From assembly GCA_905181875.1 (NCBI GenBank), contig CAJIZH010000003.1, forward strand, positions 496,001-560,000: a stretch of 64,000 bases of DNA, given 5' to 3'. This document shows positions 40,089 to 49,876 of this stretch, piece by piece. The stretch is from Flavobacteriales bacterium UBA6770. GTDB taxonomy: Bacteria > Bacteroidota > Bacteroidia > Flavobacteriales_G > Salibacteraceae. The notes beneath the pieces were generated by a model. The model was not told where the DNA came from. It searched no databases and saw only the letters and a list, made by a program, of their open reading frames with translations. A program made the translations under genes and the position numbers. Position 1 is the first letter of the stretch, and each line of letters opens with the position of its first letter.

Positions 40089-40883
40089 ATGTCAGCTTCA
40101 GCACCCATAGGAATATTTGACTCAGGAATTGGAGGCCTTACAGTTGCGAAAGCAGTAAAAGAACTTCTTCCAAATGAACAAATCATATACTTTGGCGATA
40201 CTCTGCATTTGCCCTATGGCGAAAAATCAGCGAGTTCGATTCGACGTTACGTAGCAGAAATAAGTGCTTTTTTGAAATCAAAAAACTGTAAAGCAGTTTT
40301 AATAGCTTGTAACTCTGCCTCTAGTGTAGCCCTAGATGTTACCTGTGACACATTAGATAATGAGACCATCGTATTAAATGTAATTGATCCTTTAACCGAT
40401 TACGTCAAAAACAATTTCAAAAATAATACTGTAGGTGTTATTGGAACCAAAGCAACCATAAATAGCAATGTTTATCAAGACAAATTAAAACAGCATTGTC
40501 AGGTTAAGACGCTCTCTACACAGCTGCTGGCCCCTATGATTGAAGAGGGTTTTATCAACAATAGAATTAGCTCCACCATTATTGAGGAATACTTGAATAA
40601 TCCTATTCTAGAAGGAATAAAAGCGCTACTATTAGGCTGTACTCATTATCCGATGATTCATAATGAAATCGACAGAATTTACGAGAATTCAGTTACTGTT
40701 TTAGACTCTAATACGTGGATTGCTTTGGAGCTAAAAAAACAACTTGCGATGTTAGATAAATTGGCAGACAAGCAGGAAAAACTTGACGAGTTTTATGTTT
40801 CAGACAAAACAGATTCATTTGAACGAAGCACACGCTTTTTCTTTGGTCAAGCTGTAAAACTAAAAGAAGTCAAGCTGACTTAA
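40089..40883 (+). CDS. murI: Glutamate racemase (ATG 40089 preferred over TTG 40068)
   Basis: IGIFDSGIGGLTVAK and LLGCTHYPMI motifs; the TTG lies inside the terminator loop. Confidence 0.9.
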   Translation: MSASAPIGIFDSGIGGLTVAKAVKELLPNEQIIYFGDTLHLPYGEKSASSIRRYVAEISAFLKSKNCKAVLIACNSASSVALDVTCDTLDNETIVLNVIDPLTDYVKNNFKNNTVGVIGTKATINSNVYQDKLKQHCQVKTLSTQLLAPMIEEGFINNRISSTIIEEYLNNPILEGIKALLLGCTHYPMIHNEIDRIYENSVTVLDSNTWIALELKKQLAMLDKLADKQEKLDEFYVSDKTDSFERSTRFFFGQAVKLKEVKLT

Positions 40884-41720
40884 TATCCTGAGGAAACAAT
40901 ATCCTTAACCACCATGGAGGCTCCAATTTTATAATAGTGAAGAAGAAGGAGAAGATACACCAGCAGCTTTGAGTTCCTTTGATTGCTGAATACACCGTTC
41001 AACCCCAAGAGCACTTAGAGCATAATCATCCTCGCATTTTTCAAGCTCACTGACCAAAGCTTCAGGAAAGTTTATTTTAGTATTTTGGGAATAAAAGAAA
41101 TATGCAGCTCTTTAGTAAGTGATTTCAAACCTGGAATAATTGAAACTTTAATACCTATCTCTCTTCACTCTGCTGCAAAATCAAAAAACTTCTCATTGTC
41201 GAAAAACATCTGAATAACAATATAATGAACACCAGACTCAACCTTTTCTTTGAAATATTTTAGGTCTGTTTTCGGACTCATCGATTCATAGTGTTTTCTG
41301 GATATCCAGCTATTCCAATACTGAAGTCCGTTGACTCAGCGTTTACTAACTCATTGCTAATATAATTCCCATTACTCATAGCCGCAATTTGATTAACATA
41401 CTTCTTAGCATGCAAGTGCTTTTGTTATCTTGTGTGAAATTTGACTCCGACTTTATAGGGTCACCTGGAAGAGCTAAAATATTATTGATTCCCACAAAAA
41501 TTCAAGTCAATAAGAGCAACCTTTGTTTCGTCATTACTGAAACTATAGCAAGTTAAATGAGGAACAGCTTCAACTTTATACTTATTCTTTATCGCAGCAG
41601 AAATCTCAACTGTACCAAGGCGCTTTCGAGTCGCAGTTCTTTTTAACAATCCATTCGTTTGCTTTTTGTAAACATATTATTCCCTTTAGTAGCTCACATT
41701 TTTAAAGCTCGGATTAAAAA
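40880..41720 (-). pseudogene. metF: Decayed 5,10-methylenetetrahydrofolate reductase
   Basis: Minus-strand fragments FNPSFKNVSY*RE*YVYKKQTNGLLKRTATRKRLGTVEISAAIKNKYKVEAVPHLTCYSF, ILALPGDPIKSES, KTDLKYFKEKVESGVHYIVIQMFFDNEKFFDFAAE*REIGIKVSIIPGLKSL, with stops and frameshifts. Confidence 0.85.
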
Positions 41721-41844
41721 CTATACAGAGTCAAATGTAAATTCACAATTCTCCAAAAATTGTTGATTTTAGCTGTTTAAATTAAGTATTAATAATCTTT
41801 AGGATGCCTTAATTTCGCACTCGGTAAAAAAGCTCAAAATCTCA

Positions 41845-43635
41845 ATGAAAAATATCCGAAATTTCTGCATAATTGCTCATATAGATCATGGAAAAAGCAC
41901 ACTCGCCGATCGTATGCTTCAGATAACTAATACCATTTCGGATCGAGATCTACAAGAGCAGACATTAGACAACATGGATATTGAGCGTGAACGCGGAATC
42001 ACCATTAAAAGTCATGCTATCCAAATGGATTACGAACAAGGTGGAGAACACTATATTCTAAATCTTATCGACACACCAGGTCATGTTGACTTTTCTTATG
42101 AAGTGAGCAGGTCAATTGCGGCTTGTGATGGAGCGCTACTTATTGTTGATGCAACACAAGGAATTCAAGCTCAAACTATTTCAAACCTATATTTAGCTAT
42201 AGGTAACGACTTAGAGATTATTCCGGTTCTAAACAAAATGGATCTACCGAGCGCAAATCCTGAAGAGGTTAAGGATCAAATTGAAGAACTAATTGGATGT
42301 GATCGGGAAGATATCTTGTCGGCATCAGGTAAGACTGGCTTTGGAGTTGAATCAATCCTAGAAGCCGTAATAGAACGTATTCCAGCACCAAAAGGCAACC
42401 CTAAAGCTCCGTTAAGAGCAATGATATTCGATTCAGTTTATAATTCGTTTAGAGGAATTATTGCTTACTATAGAGTTTTTGACGGTGAAATAAATAAAGG
42501 CGATAAGGTTAAGTTCCTTAATACAGGCAAAGAATACAGTGCAGATGAAATTGGAATTCTTAAACTCAAACAAGAAAAAAGAGACTCCGTTAAAACGGGT
42601 GATGTTGGCTATATAATCTCTGGAATAAAAGAAGCTAAAGAAGTAAAAGTAGGCGATACCATCACCCACATCGCAAACCCTTGCGAACAAATGGTGCAAG
42701 GTTTTGAAGACGTAAAGCCTATGGTTTTTGCGGGTATGTATCCTGTGGATACAGACGAATATGAAGAGATGCGTGATGCAATGGACAAGCTTCAATTGAA
42801 TGATGCTTCGCTCACATTTGAGCCCGAATCCTCCATGGCACTAGGTTTTGGATTTCGTTGCGGATTCTTAGGAATGCTTCACATGGAAATTGTGCAAGAG
42901 CGTCTAGAAAGAGAGTTCAACATGACTGTAATTACAACAGTACCCAACGTAAGTTACATCGCAACTGATAAAAAGGGAGAAATATTAAACGTACATAACC
43001 CTAGTGATCTCCCTGATCCATCTAAATTAGAATTTGTAGAAGAGCCATATATAAATGCTCAAATCATTACAAAATCTGATTTTATTGGTCCTGTTATGAG
43101 TCTGTGTATAGAGAAACGTGGTATTCTTAAAAACCAAGTTTATCTTACGACCAATCGAGTCGAAATAAATTTTGAAATGCCTTTGGCTGAGATTGTCTTT
43201 GACTTTTACGATCGTTTAAAATCCGTTTCTAAAGGATATGCATCCTTCGATTACACACCAATCGGATTCAAAAGATCAGATTTATCCAAACTGGATATTC
43301 TTCTTAACGGAGATCAAGTTGATGCTCTATCTGCGTTAATCCATAGGAGTAATGCCTATTATTTTGGTAAAAAAATCTGTGAAAAACTAAAAGAACTCAT
43401 TCCTAGGCAACAATTTGACATTGCAATTCAAGCTGCAATTGGAGCTAAAATTATATCAAGGGAAACTGTAAAAGCACTTAGAAAAGATGTTACCGCAAAA
43501 TGTTACGGCGGCGATATAAGTAGAAAAAGAAAGCTTTTAGAAAAACAGAAAAAAGGAAAGAAAAGAATGCGTCAAGTTGGAAATGTAGAAGTTCCGCAAG
43601 AAGCATTTTTAGCTGTGCTAAAACTTAATGATTAG
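41845..43635 (+). CDS. lepA: Elongation factor 4 (LepA)
   Basis: [28 protein letters not shown] and DTPGHVDF motifs; full length. Confidence 0.95.
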   Translation: MKNIRNFCIIAHIDHGKSTLADRMLQITNTISDRDLQEQTLDNMDIERERGITIKSHAIQMDYEQGGEHYILNLIDTPGHVDFSYEVSRSIAACDGALLIVDATQGIQAQTISNLYLAIGNDLEIIPVLNKMDLPSANPEEVKDQIEELIGCDREDILSASGKTGFGVESILEAVIERIPAPKGNPKAPLRAMIFDSVYNSFRGIIAYYRVFDGEINKGDKVKFLNTGKEYSADEIGILKLKQEKRDSVKTGDVGYIISGIKEAKEVKVGDTITHIANPCEQMVQGFEDVKPMVFAGMYPVDTDEYEEMRDAMDKLQLNDASLTFEPESSMALGFGFRCGFLGMLHMEIVQERLEREFNMTVITTVPNVSYIATDKKGEILNVHNPSDLPDPSKLEFVEEPYINAQIITKSDFIGPVMSLCIEKRGILKNQVYLTTNRVEINFEMPLAEIVFDFYDRLKSVSKGYASFDYTPIGFKRSDLSKLDILLNGDQVDALSALIHRSNAYYFGKKICEKLKELIPRQQFDIAIQAAIGAKIISRETVKALRKDVTAKCYGGDISRKRKLLEKQKKGKKRMRQVGNVEVPQEAFLAVLKLND

Positions 43636-43637
43636 GC

Positions 43638-43661
43638 ATAAAACTTGCACTGCAGTTTTAT
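43638..43661 (+). terminator. Terminator-like hairpin after lepA
   Basis: ATAAAACT(t)GC / GCAGTTTTAT with one bulged T; no long T tract. Confidence 0.5.
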
Positions 43662-43664
43662 CAT

Positions 43665-46092
43665 ATGAGTCTACCGATTTCATTCCTTAAATACAACTTC
43701 TTTTTATTTCTGATTGGCTGCAGTGCAATGGGCTCAAGCTCAGGTTGCTTCTGTATTTGACATTAATAGACTAGACGCGGTAAAGGATGTTTTTTTTATC
43801 GATCATAAATTCGAACATTCTGCGGTCAGTAATAAATATGGTCAGGTAGATTTAAGCGTATTCAGTTCAGGAGACACACTTGTAATTCAGCATTCTTCTT
43901 ACGTGCAGCGAATTATAAGCTACGATGAAATATTAGCAACAAATAAAACCATTTACCTTACTGAAAGTGCGGTTGATCTAGGCGAGTTCATAGTTATGGC
44001 CAACAAACGGGTACAAGCTAAAAATGAAGTTCCAAATACTTTAATTTCCATTAAACCGTCTGAAATTCAATTCAACAACTCGCAAACTTCCGCTGATCTT
44101 TTAGGAGCGAGCGGTGAAGTATTTATACAAAAAAGTCAATTAGGAGGTGGAAGCCCAATGATTAGGGGTTTTTCAGCAAACCGAGTGCTTATAGTTGTTG
44201 ATGGTGTAAGAATGAATAATGCTATTTTTCGTTCAGGAAACCTCCAGAACGTTATTTCTATTGATCCGAATATGATTGAACTTACAGAGGTTATCATGGG
44301 TCCTGGCTCAGTTATGTATGGTTCCGATGCGCTTGGAGGTGTTATGAATTTTTACACCTTTCAACCAAAGCTCTCATTTAATAAAGATTCCATAGTATCA
44401 AATTCATCAGCAATGGTTCGTTTCGCAATGCCTAATTATGAGAACACAATCCACGCAAACACTAATCTTGGTGGAGAAAAATTAGCAGTTGTCTTCGGAA
44501 TTACAGCATCTCGTTTCGGAGACCTACATTCAGGTGATCTAAGAAAAAATGGTTACGAAGATTTTGGAGAACGAAAATGGCATCAAACTAAACTTAACAA
44601 TCAAGATACGTTCTTGAAAAATTCAGATAAAAATATTCAACGTCAATCGAGCTATAATCAACTAAACCTGACAGGTAAACTACGATATCAACCTAGCCAG
44701 AACATAAATTTAACTTACACCGTTCAATATGCCAATACCTCAAATGTTCCCCGCTATGATAGACTAACAGAGGAAATAGCAAGTGAACCCAGATATGCTG
44801 AATGGTATTATGGTCCTCAATTATGGTTTAACACTAACCTGTCGGCCAACTTCGAAATTAAGAATGATGCGTGGGACAGAGTTCGAACTGTAATAGGCTA
44901 TCAAAAATTCAGAGAATCTAGGAACGATAGAAAGTATAAATCCAACAGTTTAAGGTCACGTTCTGAAGAAGTTGATGCTTTTAGTTTAAACTTCGACTTC
45001 GACAAAAAAATAAATAAAAAGCACTCCTTATTCTATGGGCTTGAAGGAGTTTATAATGACATATCCTCCACAGGAAAAATAACAGATATCTCAAACAATA
45101 CAGAGACACCTACCTCCACACGCTATCCTGATGGAGGTAGTTATTGGTTAAATGCTGCCGCTTACCTTACTTGGGACTGGATTCTATCTAAAAAAGTAAA
45201 GTTAAGCTCAGGAATACGTTACACCTATATAGAAATGGAATCTAAATTCGAGGATACGACATTCTATAAATTTCCATTTGATAATATCCGACTATCAACA
45301 TCTGCATTGAACGGCAGTTTTATTGGATTAACTTATAATCCAAACAAAATATGGCAAGGAAAAGTAAATACTTCAAGTGGTTTCAGGGCTCCAAATATTG
45401 ATGATTTAGCTAAGGTATTTGATAGTGAACCTGGTAGTGTTGTCGTCCCAAATAAGGATTTAAAGCCAGAATTCACCTACGACATAGATCTAAGTATTGC
45501 AAGAAAAATAAAAGATCAAGGAAAGATTGAAGTCGTCGGTTTTTACACCTATTTAGTAAATGCTATGGTAAGACGAGATGCAACCTTTAACGGGAAAGAC
45601 TCAATTATATATGATGGGATTTTAAGCAAAGTACAATCAATTACTAACGCTGGTTCGGCGCATATTTATGGTGTAACGGTAAACTTAGCAGCTAACATTT
45701 CCAAACGCTTAGGGATTACTCAAACATTTACTATTATGGATGGGGAGGAAATAGAGACGAAAAATCCGCTGCGTCATGTACCTCCCGCTTTTGGAAAAAC
45801 GGGACTACGATATCGATATAAGAAAGTAAATGCCGAACTCTTTAGCCTTTATAATACTTGGAGACATAAAGACGATTTAGCGCCAGAAGAATTAGCAAAA
45901 TCAAATATTTATACATCTAACGGCACCCCTGCGTGGGCAACATTAAATTTAAGAACCTCTTATAAATTCAATCAATATATCAGTGCAAATTTCAGTGTAG
46001 AAAACATTCTAGATAAACATTATCGACCTTATTCAAGTGGAATTTCAGCACCAGGAAGAAATTTCATTTTCAGCCTAAGAGCAATGATTTAA
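43665..46092 (+). CDS. TonB-dependent receptor, heme/hemoglobin type, with an apparent 1-base insertion near 43713
   Basis: GGGSPMIRGFSANRVLIVVDGVRMNNAIFRSGNLQNVISID plug; removing one base gives MSLPISFLKYNFFLFLLAAVQWAQAQ signal peptide. Confidence 0.82.
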
Positions 46093-46149
46093 AACATTTC
46101 TTAATCTATTAAAATTAAATGAATAAATTGATTTCTTAACTTCTAGCTG

Positions 46150-46185
46150 AGCTGTTACAAACATCAATACAGCTATACGAGCTGT
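46150..46185. repeat. Three-segment overlapping inverted repeat AGCTGT/ACAGCT/AGCTGT
   Basis: 46150-46155, 46169-46174 and 46180-46185; the middle arm can pair with either side. Confidence 0.5.
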
Positions 46186-46270
46186 TCTCAAACTAAAAAA
46201 ACAGAAGTTCTAAATGGTTTAACGAAATGTGTTTTCAGAACCTAAATGGTCGTGCTGAAGTTGAATCGAT

Positions 46271-46306
46271 ACTAATTATAATTCAGGAATTATGATAGAA
46301 ATTAGT
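46271..46306. repeat. Nested inverted repeat upstream of bcp
   Basis: Outer ACTAATT/AATTAGT (46271-46277, 46300-46306); inner ATAATTC/GAATTAT (46278-46284, 46287-46293). Confidence 0.55.
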
Positions 46307-46436
46307 TGTAGAAAAAATATTAAGACACCCCTTATGGATACTATTTCTAAAGCGGAATCGCTTCTTCAACATATATTTCAGACTAGAGACAACCTCACCA
46401 TCTAAACCCAAACGTAAATTAGATTGTATAATCAGT

Positions 46437-46892
46437 ATGATAAAAAAAGGAGATGTATTTCCAGACTTTGAACTACTCAACGAAAACGGAGAATTAACTA
46501 GATTAGGACAATTATTAGAAAATGGTCCTGCTGTCTTGTTCTTTTATCCAAAAGACAATACAAGCGGATGTACCAAAGAAGCTTGCGAGTTCAGAGACTC
46601 TTATGCTCAATTTAATCAGTTAAACGCGAAGGTTGTTGGAATAAGTAGCGACAGTCAAAAGTCTCATAAAAACTTTAAAGATCGCCATCAATTAAACTTT
46701 CCGCTTCTTACAGATAAAAACGGAAAACTCAGAAAAAAAGCTGGAATTCAAGCCTCATTCTTTGGGCTAATTCCTGGTAGAGTCACTTTTATCGTTGGTA
46801 AAAATGGAATAATTGAGGACATAACTAATAGTCAATTAGAAGTCGCTACTCATATTAAAAATGCCCTTAAAACCTTGAAAAGAATTACTTAG
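46437..46892 (+). CDS. bcp: Thioredoxin-dependent peroxiredoxin (BCP/PrxQ)
   Basis: FYPKDNTSGCTKEACEFRDSY motif. Confidence 0.92.
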   Translation: MIKKGDVFPDFELLNENGELTRLGQLLENGPAVLFFYPKDNTSGCTKEACEFRDSYAQFNQLNAKVVGISSDSQKSHKNFKDRHQLNFPLLTDKNGKLRKKAGIQASFFGLIPGRVTFIVGKNGIIEDITNSQLEVATHIKNALKTLKRIT

Positions 46893-47677
46893 CGCAAATA
46901 AGCCTCTGGAATTTCACAAACTGGAATGGGATTCATTTTATGTTGATTAATTGAATTTAATCGATTGTAAATTTCACGCACTTCGAGTTGTCTTGACGTG
47001 ATGTGCTCTTGATTTTCATCTAGATGCTCACTCATTGCCCATTCAAGCTCTGCATAGGTTGCCCCTAACTGATCTTCGTCGGTTCTATCATCTCCCCATA
47101 AGCCATCAGTTGGTGGAGCTGATAAAATATCTTCTCCTATATCAATATACCTAGCCAACTCGAAAACCTCACTCTTAACCAATCCCGCTATTGGACTTAA
47201 GTCTACACCACCATCACCATATTTGGTAAAAAAGCCTACTCCAAAATCTTCCACCTTATTACCGGTGCCTAAAACCAACTTACCTTCAATACCAGCAAAA
47301 TAATATAGAGTAGTCATTCGAAGTCGAGCTCGAGAGTTCGCTAAACTTAAATCTCTTTGTTCACTTCTTTCAATGTTAGGGATTGTATCTAAAAAGCTAT
47401 CATACATTGCACTTAAGTCAACCTCTAAAGAACTAACATTAGAAAACCTATCCTTCAAAGATTTTAAGTGATTATTGGCCCGCTTTAACTGTATTGGGTT
47501 TTGGTGAATTGGCATTGACAGACAGAGCACCTCTGCACCTGTTTGCGCTGCTAAAGTACTAGTCAGAGCAGAGTCAATTCCTCCCGATATTCCAATGACA
47601 AAACCGTTAGTTTTTGCATTTAAATTATAGGTTTTTAACCAATTTACAATGTGATTGCTCGTATTCTTTAACTCCAT
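46889..47677 (-). CDS. nadE: NAD+ synthase
   Basis: GISGGIDSALTSTLAAQ and GTGNKVEDFGVGFFTKYGDGGVDLSPI motifs. Confidence 0.93.
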   Translation of the reverse strand: MELKNTSNHIVNWLKTYNLNAKTNGFVIGISGGIDSALTSTLAAQTGAEVLCLSMPIHQNPIQLKRANNHLKSLKDRFSNVSSLEVDLSAMYDSFLDTIPNIERSEQRDLSLANSRARLRMTTLYYFAGIEGKLVLGTGNKVEDFGVGFFTKYGDGGVDLSPIAGLVKSEVFELARYIDIGEDILSAPPTDGLWGDDRTDEDQLGATYAELEWAMSEHLDENQEHITSRQLEVREIYNRLNSINQHKMNPIPVCEIPEAYLR

Positions 47678-47692
47678 TTAATAGTCGTTTAC

Positions 47693-48478
47693 TTAAAAAT
47701 AGACGCCCAAATGTATAACGATAGAACGAGGTAATGCCATATATCCTTCACCTGTTTTATCTAGAACCGCATTCGTTTGTGGCAAGTCTGTTTTCCCATT
47801 AGAATTCACTGCATAAGATTCACCCTTTAGTATATTTGTTAATCCATTTTCAAAAGTACAGCCAAGCACAAAAAATGTTTCTCCTGTTATTTTTCGTTCC
47901 CACTCCCCTCCTATTTTCAAACTTAGTTTAGCACCTTGAGAAAGCGCTTTTACATCATTGATCTTTGTCTCAATACTTTTTACTGATCCAGCTTCCGACC
48001 AAGATTCAGTCTTATTCTGGCTAGAATTGATTCTAAAACCAGTTCCAAATCCAAACCAACCCGCAATATGAGAATAACCTATTTCATCACTCCGCATTTT
48101 AACTCCGAGTGGTATTTCAAGGTAACTGAGCCCCAAATCATTTTCAACCGAACTTGCAGTTAAAGTCGAGGCTGTATTCAAAATAGCACTTGCATAGTTT
48201 AGATTGTAATTATAGCTCTGAATCATTATTCCAGAACTAATATAATAGTTATCGTTTCCTTCCAACTTAAAGTCAGCATATAATCCGTAATTGAATGATA
48301 CAGTAGTTTTATCACTTTCTAAACCTTCCGTTTTTATTTTTAGCCAATTGATAGATGGTCCTGCTGCTAGACCAAATTTAAACTTACGATCTTGAGCATA
48401 AATAGACGTTGTGAATACTAAATTCACAATCGTAATTCCAACTGAAAGAATGACAACCTTGAGAAACGAATTATTCAT
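47693..48478 (-). CDS. PorT-like outer-membrane beta-barrel protein
   Basis: Signal peptide, KFGLAAGPSINWLK, repeating beta-strand pattern. Confidence 0.6.
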   Translation of the reverse strand: MNNSFLKVVILSVGITIVNLVFTTSIYAQDRKFKFGLAAGPSINWLKIKTEGLESDKTTVSFNYGLYADFKLEGNDNYYISSGIMIQSYNYNLNYASAILNTASTLTASSVENDLGLSYLEIPLGVKMRSDEIGYSHIAGWFGFGTGFRINSSQNKTESWSEAGSVKSIETKINDVKALSQGAKLSLKIGGEWERKITGETFFVLGCTFENGLTNILKGESYAVNSNGKTDLPQTNAVLDKTGEGYMALPRSIVIHLGVYF

Positions 48479-48488
48479 GATGCTTGGC

Positions 48489-48496
48489 TACTTTTG
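48489..48496 (+). promoter_or_regulatory. Candidate -7 box TACTTTTG for gldB
   Basis: TAnnTTTG match 31 nt upstream of ATG 48528. Confidence 0.45.
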
Positions 48497-48527
48497 CACA
48501 ACTTATAAATGCAATTATAGATATTCA

Positions 48528-49544
48528 ATGCCTCCTGTTTCTCAACAAATTTTTAAACTTTTCCTGAGTACACTCTTAATAACGTCTTGCGTTGATAAAA
48601 AAAGAGAAGTTGATATTTCTGGAATAAATCTAGAATTGAAAATATCAAGGTTAGATCTGGAACTCTTCGCTAATGATGAATCGATGCAAACCAAAATCCC
48701 CAAATTGTCCAAACAATATGGCGAATTTTTTGCTCGGTATACTGAAGATATGTTGAATCTCGGTGCTGTTGGTGACCCAGCCTTAGCAGGCGCTTACAAA
48801 CAATTTGTATACGATGCGGATATTAGCAAAGTAGCAAAAAATGTTTCTAACCAGTATAAGGATTTTTCAATTGAATCACTTTCATTGACCAATGCTTTTA
48901 AACGTTACAAAGTCTTGTTTCCAAATAGAATTGTTCCGGAAATTGTAACTATAATTTCAGGATTCACTTACAAAATTGCAGCTACTGAAAAAACACTTGG
49001 CATTGGACTGGATATGTACCTTGGTGAAAACTACTCATATTATAGCTCCGTGCAATTTCCTGCATATCGTAAAATGACAATGGAAAGAAAAAATATTGTT
49101 TCCGATGCACTCACAGGGTGGATAACTACCGAGTTTTTAAAGCCCGATAGCTCAAATGCCATGATTGATGAAATAATCTATGAAGGGAAAATTCTCTATC
49201 TGTTAGATCAGATGCTTCCACTTGTAAATGATGAAATAAAAATTGGCTATTCTATTCAACAATTAAAGTGGTGCACAGATAATGAAATGGCGATGTGGGG
49301 CCATTTTGTAAATGAAAAGTTACTTTTCAGTCAAATAAAGGGTGATTATTTTAAATATGTAAACGATGGGCCATTTACACCTGGGTTTGACCGTGCCTCA
49401 CCTTCAAGAACAGGAAACTGGTTAGGTTGGCAAATCGTTAGGAGATATATGGAGAACAATCCAACTATTTCAGCAACTGAATTAATGAATAACAGAGATG
49501 CTCAAGGAATTTTAAATACATCAAACTACAAACCCAAAAAGTAA
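48528..49544 (+). CDS. gldB: Gliding motility lipoprotein GldB
   Basis: Start at MPPVSQQIFKLFLSTLLITSC gives a lipoprotein signal; GLDMYLGENYSYY; followed by gldC. Confidence 0.8.
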   Translation: MPPVSQQIFKLFLSTLLITSCVDKKREVDISGINLELKISRLDLELFANDESMQTKIPKLSKQYGEFFARYTEDMLNLGAVGDPALAGAYKQFVYDADISKVAKNVSNQYKDFSIESLSLTNAFKRYKVLFPNRIVPEIVTIISGFTYKIAATEKTLGIGLDMYLGENYSYYSSVQFPAYRKMTMERKNIVSDALTGWITTEFLKPDSSNAMIDEIIYEGKILYLLDQMLPLVNDEIKIGYSIQQLKWCTDNEMAMWGHFVNEKLLFSQIKGDYFKYVNDGPFTPGFDRASPSRTGNWLGWQIVRRYMENNPTISATELMNNRDAQGILNTSNYKPKK

Positions 49545-49876
49545 TGGCAAAAAAATCTCAAATTGTTATAGACGTCGAATTAGATGAAAACAATGTTCCT
49601 GAAAAAATGGCTTGGAAATCAAGCGAGAACGCTGAATCTGGAGTTTGTGATGCAGCCTTTCTATCCATTTGGGATAGCAAACAAAAAAATACCTTGAAGA
49701 TCGACCTTTGGACGAAGGACATGACAACTGATGATATGAAAATATTATATCATCAAACATTCCTAACTATGAGTGACGGATTGGAACGCAGCACTGGAGA
49801 AGGTAAAATGGCGCATCAACTCCGAGAATTTGCCAGATATTTTGGAGAAGAAATGGGGATTATTGAAAGGTCTTAA
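49544..49876 (+). CDS. gldC: Gliding motility protein GldC
   Basis: KKSQIVIDVELDENNVPEKMAWKSSE...GEEMGIIE; overlaps the gldB end. Confidence 0.85.
   Translation: MAKKSQIVIDVELDENNVPEKMAWKSSENAESGVCDAAFLSIWDSKQKNTLKIDLWTKDMTTDDMKILYHQTFLTMSDGLERSTGEGKMAHQLREFARYFGEEMGIIERS

Noticed and set aside
42433-42795. 120-aa minus-strand ORF inside lepA
   Set aside because: Fully antisense to conserved lepA, with no recognisable domain.
46283-46480. 65-aa minus-strand ORF considered as a transposase or integrase remnant
   Set aside because: No motif I can name; overlaps the bcp start and an inverted repeat; insufficient evidence.
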